From the NCBI GenBank assembly GCA_024752435.1, contig CP103036.1:186001-250000 (forward strand): 64,000 nt of DNA, written 5' to 3'. The notes beneath the pieces are model-generated. The model was not told the origin of the DNA, did not search any database, and worked only from the letters and a program-made list of their open reading frames with translations. Shown here one piece after another: positions 11,941-23,900 of this stretch. Both the position numbers and the translations under genes were made by a program. Position 1 is the first letter of the stretch; every line of letters begins with the position of its first letter. Source of the stretch: Allantophomopsis cytisporea. Its lineage: Eukaryota > Ascomycota > Leotiomycetes > Phacidiales > Phacidiaceae.

Positions 11941-12648
11941 GAGTAGCAATGAACCAACGTTGTCAATCGCGATCTACCTATATGAAACTCGGCAAAACAT
12001 CATGTACGTGATTTTTCTTTGATGGGAATATTCAGAATCCCGAAAAGTGCGGTTCTACAACATGATTGTGCCTATCGATTTGATTACCGTGCAAGGCTGG
12101 CGTCTTTACAATCCTGGCGCCACAATTTTGTGATGACTGCTTCTGCGTTACAGGGATAGGATTGTTCCACCACTCACTAATGAATTTAGGATGAGGGGCA
12201 TGTATAATCTCGCGTTGATGATGTTTCGAGAAAGGATCATCTGCACTTTGTTATCACCTATGACCCGAAGGCTTCGGACTCTAAATAAAAAAATATATAC
12301 CAGCAGGCTGTGATCCTTACATGCTGGATAAAGGTATATTGTTCTACACTCCTCACCTGCTTGAGTCTGGGTGGATACCGTTTCACATGCGTTCTTTCGT
12401 CACTCACGGCTAAAGACGTGCATGCTACGACCCCGCTTTCAGCTCGAATGTTCTCTTGCAAGATCGACGACGCTTTATCATCATGCGGCTATCATTTGAA
12501 TAAGTTTTTCTGCCTATATAATAAAAAGCCTTGCCATCTAGCTGTATCCCATTCAATACGTTACCATTGTATCCTGACATTAAATCTATTAATTTCGAGT
12601 CGTCGCACATAAAGAAATCTTTGAAGGGTCTTCAAAGTCACGACAACC
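11941..12648. other. intergenic
   Basis: Upstream region of the oxygenase and of the small ORF at 12649. Open frames at 12258-12612 on both strands overlap and look like chance. The only structured element noticed is the dyad at 12619-12637. Confidence 0.5.
12619..12637. promoter_or_regulatory. perfect 8-bp dyad upstream of the small ORF
   Basis: CTTTGAAG and its exact reverse complement CTTCAAAG are separated by GGT. The dyad ends 11 bp before the ATG at 12649, so it could be a transcription-factor half-site pair or a leader hairpin. Function is inference only. Confidence 0.35.
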
Positions 12649-12837
12649 ATGTCTCCTCCATCTGAGGACAAACATGAGCGGATTTCTATTGCGAAAAGTG
12701 GCATGACACTCCCATCAATGACTGTTGAGAAGAGATCTCAGCCCTGGAGGAAACACTGGCCACCCATCAAGGGTACTGAACTTGAGAACTCTTATGGCTT
12801 CAAGAAAGGCGAAGTCATCCACATCTACGGCAACTGA
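12649..12837 (+). CDS. small orphan protein, 62 residues
   Basis: Single-exon frame beginning at an ATG in a favourable ACAACCATGT context. The product is hydrophilic with a basic, Trp-rich centre (QPWRKHWPPIKG) and an aromatic C-terminus (GFKKGEVIHIYGN). There is no signal peptide, transmembrane segment or cysteine. Third codon positions are richer in G/C than the surrounding AT-rich DNA, which favours coding, although the frame is short. It sits between the oxygenase and the first amidase and is the only plus-strand candidate there. I do not recognise the family. It could be a genuine small protein, an exon of a longer gene or a chance frame. Confidence 0.4.
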   Translation: MSPPSEDKHERISIAKSGMTLPSMTVEKRSQPWRKHWPPIKGTELENSYGFKKGEVIHIYGN

Positions 12838-13168
12838 GCAGGTCTTCGTGTAGGCCTGAGGTTGAATGCAGGGAGTACGCATCGGAGTGATTTAGTCATG
12901 ATATACATAACTTGGCTTTGGCATGTCTGGAGGATGAAGAAACTACAACAATATACCACAATGAACATGTTGCACGGTCTACCTAGTTTGAGAGTTTCAA
13001 GCTTAAGAGGAAATTGAAGAACATGTGTAATGCATACCCATTTTCCCAACCATGTGAATACAACGCCTTGAGGATGATATGTTAGCTCTCCTGCCCTACT
13101 TTCCATGTTCTAGCCATCAACCATGGATTTAAAAAGTCCCGTGACCCATGCTCAGTTCTTGGAAACTA
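12838..13168. other. intergenic
   Basis: 3' flanks of the small ORF and of the minus-strand amidase. A minus-strand 93-codon frame at 12825-13106 has no recognisable features. Confidence 0.5.
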
Positions 13169-15464
13169 CTATTGTTGATCACTAGCAGGAAATAGTGTCT
13201 TCCCTGCTAGCACCTTCGTCGGCCGGCCTGCCTTGTGCAAACAATCCTGAACCACATCGAACAGCCGAAGATCTTGCGCTATAAGCTAGTCAGAATATTA
13301 TAGTTACAGTACTTTTTGCTATACTACCTGGTGATGCAATTATGGAAATTGCTATCGGCAACTTCTCTTTAAGTCCAGTCACTTTTGAAGTGAACAGATA
13401 TTCTCCAACTGTTCATGATTAGATTGCACTGCTTCTAATTATCGCAGGGTCTACATACTTGGTATGGTCAGCTCGGGTGCACCGAGGATTGGTGAAAGAA
13501 ACAAATTAGGGACTCCTACTGGATTGAAGTGCTCCCTAGTCGAAGTTAATAGGTGGAGGAATCGCTCAAGAGAGACGATCAAATTCACCTGGGCATCTCA
13601 TCACGATAACGCGGTGAAATTTCTTCAATTGGAATGAGAACCAACGTATTTCTGGTCTCTGGTTTCATGATGACTTTGGTGAACCAGTCTCGATAGACGT
13701 CCAACCTTTTAACAGCCTCTTTATTTGCTTCCGTGGTGATATGTGAAGATATTTCCCTATTTTCAACAGAGTAAGCCTTTTTCAAGTTGATAAAACGGTA
13801 ATAGAACAAACACTGACCATTGCCACCTGACTGGTGGGCTAACATAGGGTGCTTTTCCAAACTTCTTGTGATAATCCCGGCGGAACGTATCGAAGTTATG
13901 ATAATCATCGTAGAAAAAGGAGTCTCGAGAAGCATTCTTCATGTAATCTTGGAGACTAAGTCCTTTTGCATCTAGCGGAGGGTTCACGCTCCACACTTCG
14001 TCGAAAGATATCCGCTCGAGAGTGACTTTTAACGAAGCTTCCAGGTCAGCCGCAAATCGATCGATGATTTTCAACTGCTCTTGATTAGATATCAACCCCA
14101 TATAGTCTAGCGAGTATATGATACTATAAGGCATCTATGCAATGTGTCAGTTCTGTTGTATAGTTTTTTGTTTTGTTTTGGAGAATGTGCTCACTGTGTC
14201 ATTGTGTGATGAATTTGGCAGCTCCCGTCCATACCAAGTATGAGAAAATTTCCTACAAATCTCCAACTCTCTTCCAAAGAAAGTTGGAACGTCAAATCGG
14301 GGAAAGCTCTTAATAAAACCTTCACTTGAAAGGAGTCCATGAGTTGGACGCATCGCAAAACATCCATTCCAATGACCCGGGCGTCTTCCACTGCCGCTTG
14401 CTGCAGATATGTTAGCGAACCTAGCACGTGCATATATATATGGAAAGCCTTACTGTCAGATCCTACAGCAATATCAAGCCAAGGATAAGCTGCAATAGCT
14501 GCTCCACTGCCACTGCTGCTTCCAGCTGGAGACTGATATCCATCAGCACGAGGGTTCCAGGGAGCCTGCCAATCAATACACTCCATTGGTTCCTCAGTAG
14601 CCGCAAAAGATGCAAGTTTGGTTGTTCCCACGATGGTCCCACCCTTATCGTATAATAGTTGAATGGCCGCCGCCGTATTTGTAGGAGAAGAATATAACTC
14701 ATAGTAGGCTCTATTGCATGCTGAAGTTCGTGCGCCTTTTATGTGAAAGTTGTCCTTAACAGCAATTCTAAAACCCTCCAGGGACTTGGAGTAATGCTTT
14801 CTATACTCTGAGATACCTCGAATACGAGACGGCACTGCAATTGTCAAGTTCTGTGGTGTCGTACCAGCAGTTCGAAGTTTGAACGGTTCACTGCGATTTT
14901 AGGTAAAACTCTAACTATTTGCTTCAGGATAGCTTACCCGGATGGTCCAGGTATAAGAACGTGTAAGAACGTGCCATGTGTATCCTCATATAATTTCCAT
15001 ATCTGAGCCAAAGTTCCATTCGAATAGAGATAAGGTCCAGGTTCCGGCTTCTCGCTTTGAGACTCCAAGTGATGAGTCATAAGAGTTTTCACGCCCTGAG
15101 ACTTGAGATATCTTCGTGCATCGTTGGTTACCGTGAGTGAATCAGGCTGGGTATGGGTTATCAAGACGTGATCCAAGAAGTCACGCTCAAAAACGTCATC
15201 TTCGGAAATGTAGCTGTTTAAAATCGATATGATCCATTCGGAAGAGACAGCCTCTGAATAGCCGAAAAACATTACAGTTACAAAGGATGATCTTGTAATA
15301 TCAGGCAATTCTAATGACTGCATATGTGAGAACTTCCTCCTGCAAGATTGTTTCGATCATACCTGAGGCCACAGAGCAATGAAACGCTTGTCTCGAATGC
15401 CAAACTCACGTGGAGATATCTGCTCCATATCTGCGAAAAGCGGTTTCTTATCATTGAGAATCAT
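13169..15464 (-). CDS. amidase-signature enzyme, Arp1-like (copy 1)
   Basis: Predicted 625-residue amidase-signature hydrolase with the extra N-terminal domain seen in fungal amidases often labelled scytalone-dehydratase-like Arp1. Nine exons: 15464-15363, 15317-14938, 14890-14454, 14400-14195, 14134-13818, 13756-13589, 13535-13459, 13408-13328, 13278-13169; lengths sum to an exact frame. Catalytic triad is complete: Lys in AVKDNFHIKG (about residue 207), cis-Ser in SPAGSSSGSG, and nucleophile Ser in GSDTSGSGRRPG, formed across the third intron. The C-terminus FLSPILGAPELTIPIGEY and HKAGRPTKVLAGKTLF is family-typical. The fifth intron was placed (13757-13817) to give RWQWEISSHITTEAN. It is divergent from the NLR gene with 324 bp between start codons, and a diverged paralogue lies at 25202-27514. 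Likely cleaves an amide of a small molecule; substrate unknown. Confidence 0.85.
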
Positions 15465-15788
15465 CGTCGCCTGTGTCTTGTAAGACAATAGTCGTGATGT
15501 GAGAATTCATACAGCCCTCAACTGTAGGAGGGTGTAGTGTCGAGGTGCTGGGGTAAAAAAACATAAAGTCGAGGTCAAGATTCGGTAATCCCCAAGCTTG
15601 ATAGGTAGGAAGTATGCACAACGTTGGCACAGCAAACTTCAACCGAGTCAGAACCTTAGAAATTACAGTCATTCGATGGATGTTTTGTTCACGCCATATA
15701 AGACCACGCATCGTGCAGAATTGTTTTCTTAGTTGTACAGAACATCATACGAACTTACACTCCCACTACTGTCGATCGCTGATCCGCC
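15465..15788. promoter_or_regulatory. shared divergent promoter, amidase 1 / NLR
   Basis: 324 bp between the two start codons. It also contains most of an 86-codon minus-strand open frame (15451-15711) whose product I do not recognise; it overlaps the amidase start region and I treat it as chance. Confidence 0.45.
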
Positions 15789-18700
15789 ATGGTACGTCAG
15801 AAGGTTGGCAGCTCGCGAAAGTCAGAACAAGGGACACTTCGGTGTTTACACCCAAGTCCGAAGCTCGAAACACTGTAAGGACTCCGGAGGTTTCTTATCC
15901 TATTGCTGAATCTACCCTGACATATAACAGAATCATTGCCGTTCCGGGTGTTGGTACCAAACCACCAGAGGAATGGACCAACGAGACTGGAAATCTGTGG
16001 TTGACCGCGATTCAGGCTCCTGGTATCGGGGTGTTCGTGTATGACCATAATATCAGCAGATCAAGCGACTTTATGTGGCAAGATCTACTTGACCATGGGA
16101 AATCGTTGTTGAAGCAATTGGCAAACCTTGTGGAAATACAAAGGGTATTGGTTGCAACCACTTCCGATAATGAATCCAACTAAAGACTTTTCAGCTTCAA
16201 TATTGCCCAATACTAATAGTTGCACATAGTTTGGGAGGCTTCATTGCGAAAGAGGTGCGACACATCTACTCTTCGTCTGCTGTACGTCTAATAGAATCAG
16301 GCTATTCGTCTTGCATCCGAGCGTACAGATAAAGACTTTAGGTCTTTCCTGCGCATATTAGCTGGCGCTATTCTCATGGGAACACCTCATTCCAGCTCGT
16401 CGACGGAGAAAAAGTGGCAGAACGTCGCCTTTCTTCCCCATATTGGAGGAATTGGATTGAAATCGTTGTCGATGCGAAATGAGGACATCCGCAAGCTAAG
16501 CAGATGCTGCATGGATTTCGATCAAGCAGCTAGTTTATGTCCCATACTCACGATCTGTGAACTGAAAGAGACTAAGATTACGCAGCGTTTGAAATCAAAG
16601 AAAGTAATAGTAAGTGCTCTGTCCATAACGAGGTGCTTATTTGACTAAGCCCATTCCTCTAACGTCCCACAACTAGCTAGTCGACAAAGCCTTTGCAAAG
16701 ACAGGCAGTCGTGATGAAGAGGTGATTGAGATCGAATCAACGCACAAGGACCTTTGCCATATTTCCAGCAATAAGAAGATGCTGGACTTTATTGAAACTG
16801 TACTCGGGGATGCACGATTGAATATCGTGAAGGGTTCTCCTGCTTGTAAATCTACTATTTCTGGAAGATAAATGACTTTCTAACTGTAATCCAATATAGT
16901 CACTTCTTCTGAGGAGGAATGGAGCGATGTAGGTCGTCATGGTAAGTACTGCCTAGTATTTATTCACATAGGTGCTGACTTCATCAGGTATGTTTGACGT
17001 GGGCGAACACAGTTCCGATCCGACTTCGGGTCCAGATCGTTTCACAGCTTCTGCCACCGCAGGAACATCTGAATTTGATTACGAAATTGTTCCAATGTCT
17101 CCAGCCAAAATCGAGAGGAAAGTTCCGAACCTTCCATATTACGGTATTCCTGTTGCACGGAACAAAGACTTCTATGGACGCAACAGTATACTGGATGCAA
17201 TCGATGAACACTTCTTTTCGGCAGAACCATCCGGTAATGAAGAAGGCAACAATGCCAGAACATTTGCCATATGTGGCCCAGGCGGCATGGGGAAGACTCA
17301 AATTGTGGCAGAATATGCACACCGGTGCAAGGAAAAGAGCACCTTCAATGCGATATTTTGGATCTATGCCGATGAACCCTCAAAGATATCGGACGGTATT
17401 ACACAAATCGCTCTCAACCTTAGCTTGATAGCTGAGGACTCTATTGATGCTCTTGATCCAGTGATTACAGCAAATCTTACAAAAGGTTGGCTCGCAAACC
17501 CTGTGAAGAATGAAAATGCCGAAGAGGAAGAGCTCAATGACCAAGCATCATGGCTCATCATCCTTGACAATGTAGATAACCTCAAGGCTCTCAATGGCTT
17601 CTGGCCTTTCGACGGTCCGGGATGTATTCTTATCACAAGCCGGGATCCGCTTGCTAAAGAACCCATTGTTTTAGCAGAAACGGGAGTTGAACTAGGACCA
17701 TTCAGTGCAGATGAATCTAGCGGCTTAATTGAGAAGCTGACAAATCGAAAGGGGCTCGATAGCCGTGGAGTTGGTCAGAGGCTAGGGGGACTCCCACTTG
17801 CGATTACTCAGATGGCCAGTGTGATCATCCGTAATCACTTAACGTTCAAAGAGTTCAATCAAGCGTGGGACGAAAAAGAGACCCATCGGGACTTTATGAC
17901 CTCTGATGAGCAATTGGGTCATGCATATGTGTACGACAAAGATCTCTCAACTGTTTGGGCGATTGAGAACCTTCGACACGGGAAAATACTTCTGGACGTT
18001 ATAGCATTCTTGGACCCAGATATCATTCCTGAGTATCTATTGCAGGCTTCTGACTCTCCTTCTCTGAAACATTACCCTACGTCAACAATGGCTTATCATA
18101 GAGCAAGAACGGAACTCCTCCAGACCTCATTGATATCTAAGGATAGCACGGCACAAAATATCACTGTCCATCGGCTTGTACAGGATGCAGCTCGATCGAA
18201 AATGGAATCAGCATACTATGAACAGACCCTTTCTACCGCAGTCGAGCTAATATGTGTATCTTGGCCCTTTGAGGTGTTTGGTTGGCGCCATGGTGTTGCC
18301 AGATGGAAGAGATGCGAAGAATTATTTCCTCATGTAAACGGGCTGAAACTTTTCGGCTCTAATCTGTCTCTTTCGAAAGACACGCTCGATACAAACATAA
18401 AGTACTCTAAACTGATGAATGATGCCGGTTGGTGAGTATATGACTCTTCCTCCTTTTTATCAATCCTGATTCTGATCTTTGTAGGTACTACCACGAAACG
18501 GGACAATCTATTGAGTCGCAACACTTTATTGAAATATCACAAAAGAATGCAATCGCAGTCAAAGCTGCACTTATTTCATTTGATTTGTCGACCTCCATCT
18601 TTCAAGATATTAGCAGGCAGCTCAATGCAATCATTGCGGAAACCCATCACAACCTCGGCTGTGTTGGCACTGAAACGAATCAACCGGAGTTTACGCTGAA

Positions 18701-19574
18701 TCACTTCAGGAAGTATAACGAGATGATGATTCAAGAGATTGATTATGATTTACAGAAAACAGATAACCGACTGGCTATTTCATGGAACGAACTTGGGAAT
18801 GCACATATGATGAACAAGGCGTGGAGCGATGGCGAGCGTTGTTTTGAAGAATGCCTCTCAGTTGCACAACGGATGACAGGATTTAATCCCGCAGAATTTT
18901 CTTTTCCCTATGTCAACCTCGGGTTGGCATTCTGGCTGACAGGCCGATTCGAAAAGGCGATGCAGACGCTGTTGGAAGGACTGCGATACCGCGAGGCTGC
19001 GTTTGGTCGCGACGACACGGTGTCTTTCATGTAAGATAAGCACACATTTCATGCTGTCATCATTTAACTGAAATACTAACTCGAGTAAGAACCGGTCGGT
19101 TTCTCTATGGATTAGGAAATGTTACAGCCTCCCAGGCTAAACTTGATGAAAGCTTTATCTATCATCAGAGAGCCCTACGTCAATTTCAATCGACCATAGG
19201 CAGAAACCATCATCGTACAGGCGACGTTCATGTCAGGATTGCACAGCATTATCTTCGATTAGGCAAACTTGTTGAGGCAAAGTGTGTTTGTATGCTTTTG
19301 TGATGTACTTTATATCTGCTAACTTTTTCTGAGGGAGCATGTTAATGATGCGCTGAGAATATTCTGCGGTCGCTCAGTATTCAAACCTGAAAAGATACGA
19401 GCGAATTTCTACAAGAGCGAAATACTATCAGCCGATCAAAAATATGAAGAGGCACATAAGTTGCGGAACGAGAGCGTGCAGGACTACTTCGACATCATTG
19501 GTCAGAGCGTCGTTGCAGACGGAGAGCCAGCAGCTGAGAATTTCGATGATCTTGTTGCCTTCTGGTCGAGGTAA
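15789..19574 (+). CDS. NLR: alpha/beta-hydrolase (SesB-like) - NB-ARC - TPR
   Basis: Predicted intact 1,100-residue fungal NOD-like receptor. Ten exons: 15789-15874, 15931-16144, 16195-16254, 16301-16609, 16677-16845, 16900-16941, 16988-18431, 18485-19030, 19090-19281, 19334-19574; all phases agree. N-terminal effector domain: IIAVPGVGTKPPEEW, VFVYDHNISRSSDFMWQDLL, nucleophile elbow AHSLGGFIAKE (Ser near residue 112), GAILMGTPHSSS, as in fungal SesB-type lipase-like domains. NB-ARC: Walker A CGPGGMGKTQ near residue 390, Walker B WLIILDNVDN near 482, ILITSRDP, GLPLAITQMAS, and a winged-helix end VHRLVQDAAR. The C-terminal 350 residues contain degenerate TPR-like helices (LGNAHMMNKAWSDGERCFEE, LGLAFWLTGRFEKAMQTLLEG). 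The start codon lies in CGCCATGG. Such proteins mediate non-self recognition and regulated cell death; the ligand here is unknown. Confidence 0.9.
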
Positions 19575-19898
19575 TAAGTGTGACAATGACGTGTCCGATA
19601 TTATCACTGTCAGATGATTGGTATTACCCTGCATGGATAATTGGCAATGTGAGCCCGCACCACCAAATGCACGAATAAGACGATTTTAGTATGGTAACAG
19701 TTCCTGCACAGCATGCAAACATGTGGCATAGCTGAATGCAGTCGCTTTTGTCGTCTTGCATCCTGGATTCTACTATTACTTCAAGCCAGCTAGTCTCAGC
19801 CTCAGCCTCACTATCCAATTTTAGTAGTCTATTTCTTCCAACGGCAGCACATTAATATAAGACTGATTCCATCCATAAAATATAGACGAGTAATTAAA
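19575..19898. other. intergenic, NLR to CorA-like gene
   Basis: 324 bp between genes on the same strand. A short minus-strand frame is present but nothing recognisable; presumably NLR terminator plus CorA-like promoter. Confidence 0.5.
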
Positions 19899-21653
19899 AT
19901 GTCCCTGGCACCATCGAGTCTCGCCGACAGCCAAGGACGGGCCTCATCGTCAAAACATTGTGAGACTACACTTGATCTGTCTGGCTATTGAATTGTACTG
20001 ATTTATACATTAGTGACGCCGACTCAATACACAGCTGCGATAGAGTTATATTCAAAGCAACGGAGTAACACTCTATATCTGGGAGTGCACTTTGACAGAC
20101 TTGCGTCTTTCCTTCGAAAGCCCTTTGATTCCTCTAACAAGATCTCTTATGTACCATCATTTGAGTTTGCTACAATCTACAAATTAACTGGAGAGTCGAA
20201 GCTCGAGCGTTATCAACCGGAAACCCCAAAAGAACTCGAAAAGCATGCCGAAGAGGGTGGCAATAGTCTTGTATTCCTCCGTGGACAACCGTGTCCGGAA
20301 TGGTTAGTGTATGCCGGCATAAGCTATCGAATTGACCCAGAGTTCTTTCACAGGCATCTTGACTTCTTGTCGATCTCTGGGCGCCAAAACTACTTCTCGC
20401 ACCCAACGTTGGTGTCTGCCTCAAGAGACTTCATACAGCTCAACTATATGACCATTGGCGAATTTCCAAGTCAGCTAGAGGACTTGAGTCAAGAGGAGCT
20501 TGATGCATATAGAACTTCTGCCGAACGTCATATGCAGGAATACTTTAGCACTATTAGCAAGAATATTACCAATAACTCACCTGTCTTTGAATCGATTGTT
20601 CGTTCATATAGTGTTCTCGACAAGAAACATTTCGCAATCCAGCAGCGAATTTCGGTTTCTTTCAATAAGACGGAGAAAGGCTGGACAGGTATGCGCTTCT
20701 TATCACATTCTATAAGTCAGTGACCTTACTCATCTACGAAAGTGGTTCTATGGCTGGATACTGGCAAGCCACTCGCTCAGAACCAACCTGGCCCTTGGAC
20801 GGAGTGGCTCCGGAGAAATCAGTCTAGTCGCCCGCGTCGAGAGACGTTCTTACCATGGATACAAGCGTATCCATTTGCATCTTTACATGCAAAGTCTTTA
20901 TCTATATCAAATGAACGACGTTCTGTCCAGGAGAATGCGGAGCAAACCGCAACACTTATTCACCTTGACTATGGTAAGACCTTGGACAAACGTCTGGTGG
21001 CCGAAGATCCATTTTACGCTATTTATGAGGTTTTCTCTATCTGCGCATTCTCAGAAGTACAGTTCTTGAATGTTCTTGAATCCAAGATATCAACGGATAT
21101 AGCTCAAGAGCTTAGACCAGATCGAAACATTTCGCCTGCGAATATCATGTATTTCCAAGGCCTGCTTGACAGCCATGCCGAAATGTTACGCGAAAACATT
21201 GTGTCCATCAGAAACCAAGATGATGGGCGGTGGCCGCAGTCGAACAATCCTTCTCTACGACAGAAGAGTACTGTCGCTATGCACTCACTTCTTAAGGACT
21301 ACGAAGCACTCTTTTTACGAACTCAAACTCTCTCCGAGCGTTGCAAGTCCAGACTCAATATACTGATGAACAGAGCTGGAATTGTTGAGTCAAACAAAGC
21401 GATTGACCAAACAAAGGAAGTTACCAAGCTGACACGGTTGGCTTTCATTTTTACTCCACTGAGCTTCACGTCCTCATTCTTTGGGATGAATCTTGGACCT
21501 TTTGCCGACGAACCGACATATGGTCTTTGGCTTTTCTTTGCTGTCTCAGCGCCTCTAGTTGCTCTGCTCCTCGTTACTATGACATGGAGTCTGTCTAGTG
21601 CTCTTATGAAGATAATCAGACCGGAGAAGTTGAAAAGAAAGAAATCTCTATGA
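19899..21653 (+). CDS. CorA-like Mg2+-transporter-type membrane protein
   Basis: Predicted 548-residue protein of the CorA superfamily. Exons 19899-19959, 20014-20688, 20743-21653. The last 80 residues contain the two expected helices: LAFIFTPLSFTSSFFGMN, ending in the GMN signature near residue 492, then LWLFFAVSAPLVALLLVTMTW, followed by a basic tail KLKRKKSL. The long N-terminal part is cytosolic, with a coiled region before helix 1 (residues about 400-470) as in CorA. It is not a standard magnesium transporter by sequence: the N-terminal half resembles the fungal CorA-like proteins of unknown role. It follows the NLR in the same orientation, 324 bp downstream, so partner function is possible but unproven. 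The convergent MFS gene ends 67 bp away. Confidence 0.82.
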
Positions 21654-21720
21654 TAGGAATTTTCTATTAGAACTGTCGTTCGATATGCCTTACATCATGA
21701 GAAGACTTCAATAGAAGAGA

Positions 21721-23486
21721 TCATTCAAAGTTGATACCCTTGAATCTTATTATAGAAGCCCATATGAACAGGGACATGAAAACGGCCTAGATATATGAGT
21801 GAAATGTATAACCATCTTATGTGGATGGTACTTACAGAGGATACCATGAAGCAAATCCCGTCAGAGGGGTGATTCTCACCTCGTCCGATAGCAATGAGCC
21901 TGGCTTCTAGTGGGCCAGCTGTGAGTTCAGCTGCCGCGTCGAGAAAAGCGTAACATGTGAAAATTGTAGTAGTTGTGATCGAGTTGGCTGCAACTGTCAT
22001 GAAACCCTGTAGAGCAGGCTCGAGGGCTTCTCCAAGGCCAATTCCAAACATCGCTATACAAAACTATTAGAATCTGTCTTTATATATATACTAGAGAATT
22101 ACCAAGCATGATATGAGTACCACTAGTAGCTTTCCAAGCTCCGAAAAGCGAGACAGTCAATATGGCAAGTGTACCACAAATTGCCGTGAGATCCAATTTA
22201 TTGGCCAAAAACCCACGTCGGACGAGTTTCGATGTTATGAGTGGAGCCAGAACAGTTATGATAATTGATCCAGCACCAGAAGAAACCCGGAGCCATGTCG
22301 TTTCACGGAGGTCCCATCCAAATTTCTCAGATACATACTGGAAAGAAAAACCAGCGCTAGAAAAGCCGATCTTTTTTAGAAACACCGTAACACAACAGAA
22401 GAGAGTTGTTGGGTGACGAAATAATGTAGATGCGTCCTGTAAGTAAGTACCAAGTATTCTTAGGCACTCTGGTCTCTGGTCTACCTGTTGAATGTTACAT
22501 TCGTTTCGGTCTACAGAAGGAATCAAATGCAAGGTCTGGGCAGATTCGATACCACTATTTGTCGTCAGAGTATCATCATCAGTTTCCGAATCAACAGTTC
22601 CCGAATCATCGTTTCCTTCTATTGCCATGTAACCTGCACTATCCGTTCCCTTAGACTTCACAGCCTGGATCTCGACAACTAGGGGGATGGTTAAGAGGAT
22701 AATTGGCATTGCGGCGAATCCGAGCCAGAACGGAGCAAATATGCTACTCATCATGAGTGCAGCAGATATTCTTGGTGAGATAAACCTCATACAATGAGGT
22801 CCGAGAGCGAGAAGATATAAGAATATGGTTCTGAACAAAGATTAGCATATACTTCTCTAAGGAACCGATAATGGAGGATTTGAAGAGAAAGTGTTGTACC
22901 TCTCTTTGTGGATGAGAGAATCCGATACCAGTGCGAAAAGCATCGAATTATAGATTCTTTGGCCACCTCCAATGAGAAGAAATACTGATGATAACCAGAC
23001 GAATTGTATCGGAAACATCAACGGGAAAGAGCCTCGATTTCTTAGCAGTGTATCAAATGATTGAAGTCACCTGATCGCTTCCTTACTTACATATAGCTAC
23101 TTCAAATCCCAGCATCACCGCGAATCCACATGTAGAGAGAAGCAGCATGTATTTTCTCCCATATTTTTCTACAAAGGCTCCAGATATCATTGAAACTAAC
23201 AACCCTATGCCTTGTGAGTCTGATGTATGGATCTAAAAGTAAACAAGGGTAGTATCAACACACCAGCGAACGCATCGAACGACGACTTCCAACCAACAAT
23301 ATTGGAAAGGGTATTTTGGAGGACTGCATCTTTACACGCGGCCTCTTTGACTTGAGGGTCTCGAAAATGTCGCACGCGGATTGCACGTTCAAAAAGGCGT
23401 ATACTAGGCACTTCAAGCAACATGACGGTAAATCCGAAAAGAGTGTATAAGATAAACGACAGCAACGTGGTCCGATTGTTGAGCAT
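21721..23486 (-). CDS. MFS transporter (drug/metabolite exporter type)
   Basis: Predicted 499-residue major facilitator. Exons 23486-23264, 23210-23087, 23040-22900, 22830-22103, 22053-21836 and 21786-21721 keep phase. Helix 1-2 region reads LLEVPSIRLFERAI, typical of a fungal MFS subfamily with a long first loop; VGWKSSFDAFAGIGLLVSMISG, the loop motif EKYGRKYML, and IGGGQRIYNSMLFALVSD follow. A central acidic loop rich in Asp, Ser and Thr separates the halves, and HIMLAMFGIGLGEALEPALQG begins the last helices. The start at ATG 23486 is the first methionine before helix 1; an upstream exon ending in a strong GTAAGT donor (near 23538) cannot be excluded. The divergent kinase-like gene starts 414 bp away. 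Probably an efflux carrier; cargo unknown. Confidence 0.8.
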
Positions 23487-23900
23487 GATGAAGACTGGGA
23501 CGAGTAGCGACTTTTTCAGGTATGATGCGGCTCGCGACTTACCAAGAGCTTTTTGGATCGTTGTCAATGAGGTAATAATGACTGCGGCACCAACATTCTC
23601 TGCATATTCAAATATTCACAGCGTGTTTCAGCTGACTGCCGAGCAGATTGCCTTGATACGACTTTACAGCAATTATAACTGGTTTATCGGCGGGGCTTGC
23701 TTATAGTAATGACAAGCCGCAGCTTAGGCTGCACCTTCCAGGAAACAGAACATTGAACACGTCGCTTAGCGATGGGCTGAAATCTTCATCTTCGTCTTCG
23801 AATGTGATCCATGAACATCCGCACATTTACACCATACTATGGAAATCGTTAGTACGATAGTCATCTCAATAGGAACAAAGCATCAAGAATTGATTCACAA
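23487..23900. promoter_or_regulatory. shared divergent promoter, MFS / kinase-like gene
   Basis: 414 bp between start codons. May also hold a short 5' exon of the MFS gene: an open segment up to about 23539 is followed on the minus strand by a GTAAGT donor. Nothing else seen. Confidence 0.4.

Noticed and set aside
15451..15711. 86-codon minus-strand frame upstream of amidase 1
   Set aside because: It overlaps the amidase start region in another frame, has no recognisable motif, and the amidase model is complete without it.
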